This document shows, piece after piece, positions 5,407 to 9,483 of a stretch of DNA of 9,483 nt (position 1 is its first letter; every line of letters begins with the position of its first letter). The translations under genes and the position numbers were made by a program. Where the stretch lies: positions 1 through 9,483 of the forward strand of contig JAQTRN010000026.1 of the NCBI GenBank assembly GCA_028711795.1, read 5' to 3'. Origin of the DNA: Dehalococcoidales bacterium (lineage in GTDB: Bacteria; Chloroflexota; Dehalococcoidia; Dehalococcoidales; JAQTRN01). Below the pieces are notes generated by a model, which saw nothing but the letters and a program-made list of their open reading frames with translations, did no database searches and was not told the origin of the DNA.

Positions 5407-6030
5407 TTACTCCTCACCACCTGATTTTCTTATCAACAATAACCCGTTCTTGCCCCCGGGCACAGCCCCATCAAGTAAGAGCAGATTACGGGCCGGGTCT
5501 GTCTGAAAAACTGTTAGCCGGCGTACCGTAACCCGGTCATTCCCCATGCGTCCGGCCATCCGCAGCCCTTTGAGTACTCTACCCGGTGATGTCGTCGACC
5601 CGATAGCGCCGGGATGGCGGTGCCGGTCAGACTGTCCGTGCGTTTTCGGGCCACCCACAAAATGGTGGCGCTTGACGACGCCGGCGAAGCCTTTACCCTT
5701 GGATATGCCGGTGACATCAACCAGGTCACCCGCCTTAAACAGGCTGACATCAATTATTTGTCCGACCTCGATATTACCAGTGTCGGCTATTCGGAACTCT
5801 CTGAGATGACGGAAGCGGCCGAGTCCTTTAAGCTGACCGCGCGGCGGGGACTTTGGTTGTTTAGCCTCACCGAAGCCAAGCTGGACTGCGGTGTACCCGT
5901 CCGTCCCTTCAGTCTTGACCTGAGTAACCGAGCACGGGCCAGCCGCGATAACAGTCACCGCTTGAGCCTGGGCGTTCTCGCCAAACACCTGGGTCATACC
6001 TAGTTTTCGGCCAATTATACCTTGAATCAT
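5407..6030 (-). CDS. rplC: Large ribosomal subunit protein uL3 (L3)
   Basis: L3 is an early 50S assembly protein whose long loop reaches to the peptidyl-transferase centre. The 207-residue product begins with MIQGIIGRKLGMTQVF, the family N-terminus. The conserved loop follows at residues 108-145: GISKGKGFAGVVKRHHFVGG, then KTHGQSDRHRHPGAIG. GRVLKGLRMAGRMGNDRVTVR (150-170) and NLLLLDGAVPGGKNGLLLIR complete the fold. Length compares well with E. coli L3 (209). The ATG at 6028-6030 follows the rpsJ stop after 14 nt, and GGGG about 8 nt upstream is the only binding-site signal. The last bases read TAAAGGAGTG, running directly into the rplD start region. Confidence 0.97.
   Translation of the reverse strand: MIQGIIGRKLGMTQVFGENAQAQAVTVIAAGPCSVTQVKTEGTDGYTAVQLGFGEAKQPKSPPRGQLKGLGRFRHLREFRIADTGNIEVGQIIDVSLFKAGDLVDVTGISKGKGFAGVVKRHHFVGGPKTHGQSDRHRHPGAIGSTTSPGRVLKGLRMAGRMGNDRVTVRRLTVFQTDPARNLLLLDGAVPGGKNGLLLIRKSGGEE
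5410..5414 (-). promoter_or_regulatory. Ribosome binding site of rplD
   Basis: AGGAG on the minus strand lies 7 nt before the GTG at 5402 and overlaps the final rplC codons. It favours this start over the two GTG codons at 5415-5420, which would include part of the site in the coding region. Confidence 0.75.
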
Positions 6031-6044
6031 ATTCTTTGCCCCAG

Positions 6045-6353
6045 TTATAGCTTAATATCTATCCCGACGCCAGATGGCAGGTTCAGACTGGTCAAGGCGT
6101 CTATCGTCTTCGAAGTTGTTTCAATGATATCGATCAGACGTTTGTGAGTCCGGATTTCAAACTGCTCCTGTGAGTCCTTATCGATGAAACTGGACCGGAT
6201 AACACTGAACTTCTGCACATGAGTGGGTAGAGGTACCGGGCCGGAGACGACCGCACCGGTAGCCTCAACGGCAGCGACAATCTGCTCCGCCGACTGGTCC
6301 AGTATCTTATGGTCGTAGCCCTTCAGTTTAATACGAATCCGTTGTTTAGCCAT
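6045..6353 (-). CDS. rpsJ: Small ribosomal subunit protein uS10 (S10 / NusE)
   Basis: S10 is a 30S head protein and, as NusE, also joins NusB and NusG in transcription antitermination and transcription-translation coupling. The 102-residue product has all family signatures: MAKQRIRIKLKGYDHKILDQSA at the N-terminus, GPVPLPTHVQKFSVIRSSFIDKDS (residues 38-61), FEIRTHKRLIDI (65-76), and LPSGVGIDIKL at the end. The ATG at 6351-6353 overlaps the fusA stop by 8 nt. AGAGGT at 6361-6366, inside the fusA coding region, lies 7 nt upstream. In E. coli this gene opens a separate operon with a long leader that L4 binds. No such leader can exist here, so control must come from further upstream or act differently. 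Confidence 0.98.
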   Translation of the reverse strand: MAKQRIRIKLKGYDHKILDQSAEQIVAAVEATGAVVSGPVPLPTHVQKFSVIRSSFIDKDSQEQFEIRTHKRLIDIIETTSKTIDALTSLNLPSGVGIDIKL

Positions 6354-8430
6354 GTCCTCTACCTCTGGTCTTTATCTCTTCGGCTACGTCAGCCGATACT
6401 TCCTGATAGCGATAGAATTCCATCGAATGGGTGGCCCTACCCTGAGTCAGCGACCGAAGTGTGGTCGCATAGCCGAATGTCTCGTCCAGGGGGATCAAAG
6501 CCCGGGCCACGCACATCTCACCATACGTCTCAATAGTCTCGACATGCCCCCTTCTGGAACTGATATCACCAATTATATCACCCAGGAATTGCTCCGGCCC
6601 TACCACTTCCAACTTCATAATGGGTTCCAGGAAGATAGGTTTACCCCTGGCTGCGCCTTCTTTAAGAGCCATCGAACCGGCCATCTTGAAAGCCATCTCC
6701 GAAGAGTCAACTTCATGATAACTGCCATCAAAGAGAGTGGCTTTGATATCCACCATAGGATAACCGGCCAGTACCCCGCCCTGCATCGCTTCTTTGATAC
6801 CAGCCTCAGTGGCCGGAATGAACTGTCTCGGTATAGTCGCCCCCTTGATGCGGTCGACGAATTGGAAACCGCCGCCACGCTCCAGGGGTTCTAACTCGAC
6901 CCAAACATGACCATACTGGCCATGACCACCGGTCTGCCGCACAAACTTCCCTTCAACCCGCACCGGTACAGTAATTGTCTCACGGTAAGCCACCCGCGGC
7001 TTACCCACGGTCGCACTCACCTTGAACTCGCTGAGCAATCGACTGACTATCACCTCAAGGTGAAGTTCACCCATACCTGAAATAACAGTCTGTCCCGTTT
7101 CACGGTTATATACTACTCTAAAAGTGGGGTCTTCCTCAGTCAGCTTCTGTAACGCTTCCTCCATACTGTCCTGGTCAGCCCTGGTCTTGGGTTCGATGGC
7201 AATCGACAGGACTGGTTCCGGGAAACGGATGGATTCCAGGAGGATGGGATTGGCGGGGTGACACAGGGTGTCACCGGTAAAGGTGTTCTTCAAGCCCAGT
7301 GTAGCCACGATGGAGCCAGTATCAGCCTCGGTTATCTCCTCACGGTGGTTGGCATGCATCAGCAGCAACCGGCCGATCCGCTCTTTCGTTTCCCGGGTTG
7401 AATTAATCACCTCGTCCTTGGCTTCAACTCTACCGGAGTATACCCGGAAATAGACCAGTCTACCCACAAACGGGTCGGAGACCACTTTAAAAGCCAGCGC
7501 CGCAAATGGCGCGTCATCACTGGCCGTGCGAGTGGTCTCAGCGCTGGTCCTGGCGTCAACACCCTTCACCGGGGGCATGTCCAGGGGTGAAGGTAAATAG
7601 TCGACGATGGCGTCCAGCAATACCTGAATACCCTTATTCCTCAGAGCAGTGCCGCAAAGAATAGGCACTCCTTTGTTAGCCAGAGTCACCCGCCGCAAAG
7701 CGGACTTAATGTCAGCCGCCGTCACTCCCTGGCCACCGAGATAGACTTCCATCATCGGGTCGTCTAACTCGGCCAGTTGTTCGATTAACGTTTCACGGAA
7801 CTGAGTAAATGACACCTGCTCCGATTCCGGAACTGCCGTCACCACCGGGTCTGAATCGGGTTTTCCGTCGAAGTGCCAGGCTTTATTCTCTACCAGGTCA
7901 ATAATGCCGCCAAACGAGGCCTCACTACCCAGTGGTAGCTGTATCAGCAAGGGCTTAGCCTGTAATCGCTCCCGTATCATGGCCACGGTACGGTGCAGGT
8001 TAGCCCCAACGCGGTCCATCTTATTGATAAAACATATACGGGGAACATGATATCTGTCCGCCTGGCGCCACACCGTCTCAGATTGGGCTTCGACTCCAGC
8101 GACAGCATCAAAGACGACCACACCGCCATCCAGGACACGGAGACAGCGCTCCACTTCCGCGGTGAAATCCACATGGCCCGGGGTGTCAATAATATTAATG
8201 CGGTGCTCCTGCCAGTGGCAGGTGGTCGCCGCCGCTTTGATGGTGATACCTCGTTGCCGCTCCTGCTCCATATAGTCCATCACGGCCGTCCCTTCATCCA
8301 CTTCACCAATCTTATAGGTGTGGCCGGTATAATAAAGCAGACGCTCGGTGACGGTAGTCTTACCGGCATCGATGTGAGCGATGACTGCCATATTACGAAC
8401 GCGGTCTAACGGAAAACTCCGGGACGCCAT
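6346..8430 (-). CDS. fusA: Elongation factor G (EF-G), translocase GTPase
   Basis: EF-G hydrolyses GTP to move tRNA and mRNA through the ribosome, and with RRF it recycles ribosomes. From the ATG at 8428-8430 the product is 694 residues, usual for the family (704 in E. coli). GTPase motifs are all present: AHIDAGKTT (residues 18-26), switch I RGITIKAAATT (60-70), DTPGHVDF with the catalytic His86 (82-89), NKMD (136-139), and CGTALRNKG (259-267), where most relatives have SA instead of TA. Domain II has FVGRLVYFRVYSG. Domain IV has QTGGHGQYGHV (499-509) and the tip loop SYHEVDSSE with His572. Domain V has SSRRGH. An in-frame ATG directly before (8433) is equally possible, and two more (8475, 8490) would add about 15-20 residues. 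No tuf gene follows. Confidence 0.95.
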   Translation of the reverse strand: MASRSFPLDRVRNMAVIAHIDAGKTTVTERLLYYTGHTYKIGEVDEGTAVMDYMEQERQRGITIKAAATTCHWQEHRINIIDTPGHVDFTAEVERCLRVLDGGVVVFDAVAGVEAQSETVWRQADRYHVPRICFINKMDRVGANLHRTVAMIRERLQAKPLLIQLPLGSEASFGGIIDLVENKAWHFDGKPDSDPVVTAVPESEQVSFTQFRETLIEQLAELDDPMMEVYLGGQGVTAADIKSALRRVTLANKGVPILCGTALRNKGIQVLLDAIVDYLPSPLDMPPVKGVDARTSAETTRTASDDAPFAALAFKVVSDPFVGRLVYFRVYSGRVEAKDEVINSTRETKERIGRLLLMHANHREEITEADTGSIVATLGLKNTFTGDTLCHPANPILLESIRFPEPVLSIAIEPKTRADQDSMEEALQKLTEEDPTFRVVYNRETGQTVISGMGELHLEVIVSRLLSEFKVSATVGKPRVAYRETITVPVRVEGKFVRQTGGHGQYGHVWVELEPLERGGGFQFVDRIKGATIPRQFIPATEAGIKEAMQGGVLAGYPMVDIKATLFDGSYHEVDSSEMAFKMAGSMALKEGAARGKPIFLEPIMKLEVVGPEQFLGDIIGDISSRRGHVETIETYGEMCVARALIPLDETFGYATTLRSLTQGRATHSMEFYRYQEVSADVAEEIKTRGRGHG

Positions 8431-8483
8431 CATATTCCCCGCTTTCAATTCCTCAGTTATCAGACCTTTAACCATCCCACCTG

Positions 8484-8954
8484 TTACCATCTAAAATGAG
8501 CGAAAGCCCGGTTGGCTTCAGCCATCCGGTGGGTATCCTCACGCTTCTTGATAGTTGCTCCCTCGCCTTTAGCGGCATCGTTAATCTCAGCCGCCAGTTT
8601 CTCAGCCATTGACTTGCCCGACCGGGATTTGGCGGATTGCACTAGCCAGCGCATTGCTAGAGAAAGCCCCAGTTCTGGCCTGACTTCCACCGGTACCTGA
8701 TAAGTAGCACCGCCGATACGCCGTGCCTTTACCATCAGTAGAGGGGTGGAGTTCTTCACCGCCTGTTCCAGAACGCCGACGGCGTCTTTGGATTCCTGCT
8801 TCTCCAGGGACTGCAGGGCACCGTAAACCAGCACCTCGGCAGTGTTGCGCTTACCGCACCTCATCAATTTACTGACCAGCCTGGCCACCACTTCACTGTG
8901 GTACCTGTTATCAGACGGAGTCTCCCTTTTTATCGCTAACGCTCGCCTTGGCAT
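8484..8954 (-). CDS. rpsG: Small ribosomal subunit protein uS7 (S7)
   Basis: S7 starts assembly of the 30S head, binds the 3' major domain of 16S rRNA, and lies at the E site; in E. coli it represses its own operon. The 156-residue product has the usual length. Signatures are MPRRALAIKRE at the N-terminus, RGGATYQVPVEVRPE-type wording as RRIGGATYQVPVEVRPE (residues 78-94), AMRWLVQSAKSRSGKSMAEKLA (100-121), and the C-terminal KKREDTHRMAEANRAFAHFRW. The ATG at 8952-8954 is preceded by GGGGG at 8959-8963 with 4-nt spacing. The gap to rpsL is only 14 nt, so the E. coli type of S7 repression site between rpsL and rpsG cannot be present. The stop codon lies within an in-frame upstream ATG of fusA (ATGGTAA). 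Confidence 0.97.
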   Translation of the reverse strand: MPRRALAIKRETPSDNRYHSEVVARLVSKLMRCGKRNTAEVLVYGALQSLEKQESKDAVGVLEQAVKNSTPLLMVKARRIGGATYQVPVEVRPELGLSLAMRWLVQSAKSRSGKSMAEKLAAEINDAAKGEGATIKKREDTHRMAEANRAFAHFRW

Positions 8955-8968
8955 CTTACCCCCACAAT

Positions 8969-9400
8969 CTAAGTGCTCTCGGTCAAGTTTTTGGTCTTCT
9001 TAACACCGTATTTGCTACGGCCCTGTTTCCGGTTATTAACGCCCGTCGTATCCAGCGTCCCCCGAATGATATGATATCGGACGCCCGGTAAATCTTTCAC
9101 CCGGCCACCACGGACCAGCACCACTGAGTGTTCCTGCAACTCGTGGCCCTCGCCGGGGATGTAAGCGGTGACCTCAATCTGGTTGGTCAATCTGACCCGG
9201 GCCACCTTGCGCAATGCCGAATTAGGCTTCTTGGGAGTCACTGTTTTCACCTGGACACAGACCCCGCGCTTTTGCGGAGAACTCCGCCCGCGCAACATTT
9301 TGTTCTTCATGGCGTTATAGGTAAAACCTAGCGCTGGCGTCTTATCCTTCTTGACGACTTTCTTACGTCCCTTAAGCACTAATTGATTAATTGTCGGCAC
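8969..9400 (-). CDS. rpsL: Small ribosomal subunit protein uS12 (S12)
   Basis: S12 lies at the decoding centre and tunes accuracy; it is the classic streptomycin-resistance target. The product from the GTG at 9398-9400 is 143 residues. It starts with VPTINQLVLKGRKK, has an insert (about residues 25-41) before SPQKRGVC that E. coli lacks and Gram-positive-type bacteria share, and then TPKKPNSALRK (55-65). Lys57 and Lys102, the positions altered in streptomycin-resistant mutants elsewhere, are unchanged, predicting a sensitive ribosome. Asp103 matches the residue methylthiolated in E. coli. The tail NLTEST extends past the usual KYGVKKTK end. The frame is open to an ATG at 9457, but that start lies inside the palindrome and adds 19 non-family residues. 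The binding site is AAGGGGG 5 nt upstream. Confidence 0.95.
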   Translation of the reverse strand: MPTINQLVLKGRKKVVKKDKTPALGFTYNAMKNKMLRGRSSPQKRGVCVQVKTVTPKKPNSALRKVARVRLTNQIEVTAYIPGEGHELQEHSVVLVRGGRVKDLPGVRYHIIRGTLDTTGVNNRKQGRSKYGVKKTKNLTEST

Positions 9401-9403
9401 TCG

Positions 9404-9412
9404 CTCCCCCTT
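9404..9412 (-). promoter_or_regulatory. Ribosome binding site of rpsL
   Basis: On the minus strand this reads AAGGGGGAG. The AAGGGGG part lies 5 nt before the GTG at 9400 and resembles the consensus AAGGAGG with one A-to-G change. It supports the GTG start over the ATG at 9457, which has no binding site. Confidence 0.7.
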
Positions 9413-9429
9413 TTCCAGGTCTACACAAT

Positions 9430-9461
9430 TTAAATGGATGAGCCCAGGCTCATCCATTTAA
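9430..9461 (-). repeat. Perfect inverted repeat (15-bp arms) upstream of rpsL
   Basis: The arms are 9430-9444 and 9447-9461, with only two bases (9445-9446) between them; in RNA the innermost C-G pair would probably open to give a CUGG tetraloop. The minus-strand left arm reads TTAAATGGATGAGCC. The element ends about 18 nt before the rpsL binding site. There is no run of T after either arm, so it is not a classic intrinsic terminator in either direction. It may be a leader hairpin, an attenuator, the end of an upstream transcription unit, or a dispersed palindrome. Only 22 bases are visible upstream of it. The structure is certain; the role is unknown. Confidence 0.85.
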
Positions 9462-9483
9462 GTACCATAGTGACAAATTGAAG

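Noticed and set aside
6352..6894. 180-residue plus-strand open frame opposite fusA
   Set aside because: It is antisense to the highly conserved domains IV and V of EF-G, has no recognisable domain, and its openness follows from the codon pattern of the sense gene.
7993..8409. 138-residue plus-strand open frame opposite the EF-G GTPase domain
   Set aside because: It is a shadow of the conserved G-domain codons with no coding evidence of its own.
9401..9457. N-terminal extension of rpsL from the ATG at 9457
   Set aside because: The 19 extra residues come from the palindrome and leader, do not match S12, and the GTG at 9400 has a ribosome binding site and the family N-terminus.
9430..9461. Palindrome as an intrinsic terminator
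   Set aside because: The stem is strong, but neither side is followed by a run of T residues, only short ATTTAAATT or ATTTAAGTACC, so a standard terminator is not supported.
9461..9483. Possible promoter for rpsL (TTGTCA at 9471-9476 on the minus strand)
   Set aside because: The -35-like hexamer matches well, but no -10-like sequence occurs at 15-19 nt spacing, where the palindrome lies. The start of the transcript is probably further upstream, outside the window.

Overview
This window is an almost fully coding block of translation genes, all on the minus strand and read from the right edge to the left edge. Seventeen genes can be called: rpsL, rpsG, fusA, rpsJ, rplC, rplD, rplW, rplB, rpsS, rplV, rpsC, rplP, rpmC, rpsQ, rplN, rplX and the 5' part of rplE, which runs off the left edge. 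This is the conserved bacterial str - S10 - spc order, here fused into one block without spacers. I see no tRNA, rRNA, mobile element, CRISPR array, or accessory gene. Long open frames on the plus strand are shadows of the ribosomal genes.

Layout. 9401-9483 is the only non-coding stretch of note. It holds a perfect 15-bp inverted repeat (9430-9461) just upstream of rpsL. 6346-9400 is the str part (S12, S7, EF-G). The usual tuf gene is absent: the fusA stop overlaps the rpsJ start by 8 nt. 1227-6353 is the S10 part (S10, L3, L4, L23, L2, S19, L22, S3, L16, L29, S17). 1-1204 begins the spc part (L14, L24, L5). The largest gap inside the block is 28 nt, or 53 nt if fusA starts at its internal ATG pair. 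Several junctions overlap (TAATG junctions, 8-nt and 14-nt overlaps), so translation of neighbours is probably coupled and the block probably forms one long transcript.

Organism. The proteins are clearly bacterial. The S12 carries the insert before PQKRGVC found in Gram-positive-type bacteria, L24 has a four-cysteine zinc-ribbon tail, EF-G is a full-length canonical form, and tuf is not linked to fusA. GC content looks to be in the low-to-mid 50s percent by eye. Taken together I favour Chloroflexota, perhaps a Dehalococcoidia relative. This is inference from recalled protein flavour, not a search.

How the genes work together. The ribosomal proteins build both subunits: the decoding region (S12), the 30S head (S7, S10, S19, S3), the exit tunnel (L4, L22, L23), and the peptidyl-transferase area (L2, L3, L16). 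EF-G drives translocation on the finished ribosome. I found no previously undescribed system. The points most worth a second look are the palindrome before rpsL, the loss of room for E. coli-type S7 and L4 leader control, the altered residues beside the conserved His of L2, low-complexity tails on S3 and S19, the repeated GGGGG-type ribosome binding sites, and the uncertain N-terminus of EF-G.
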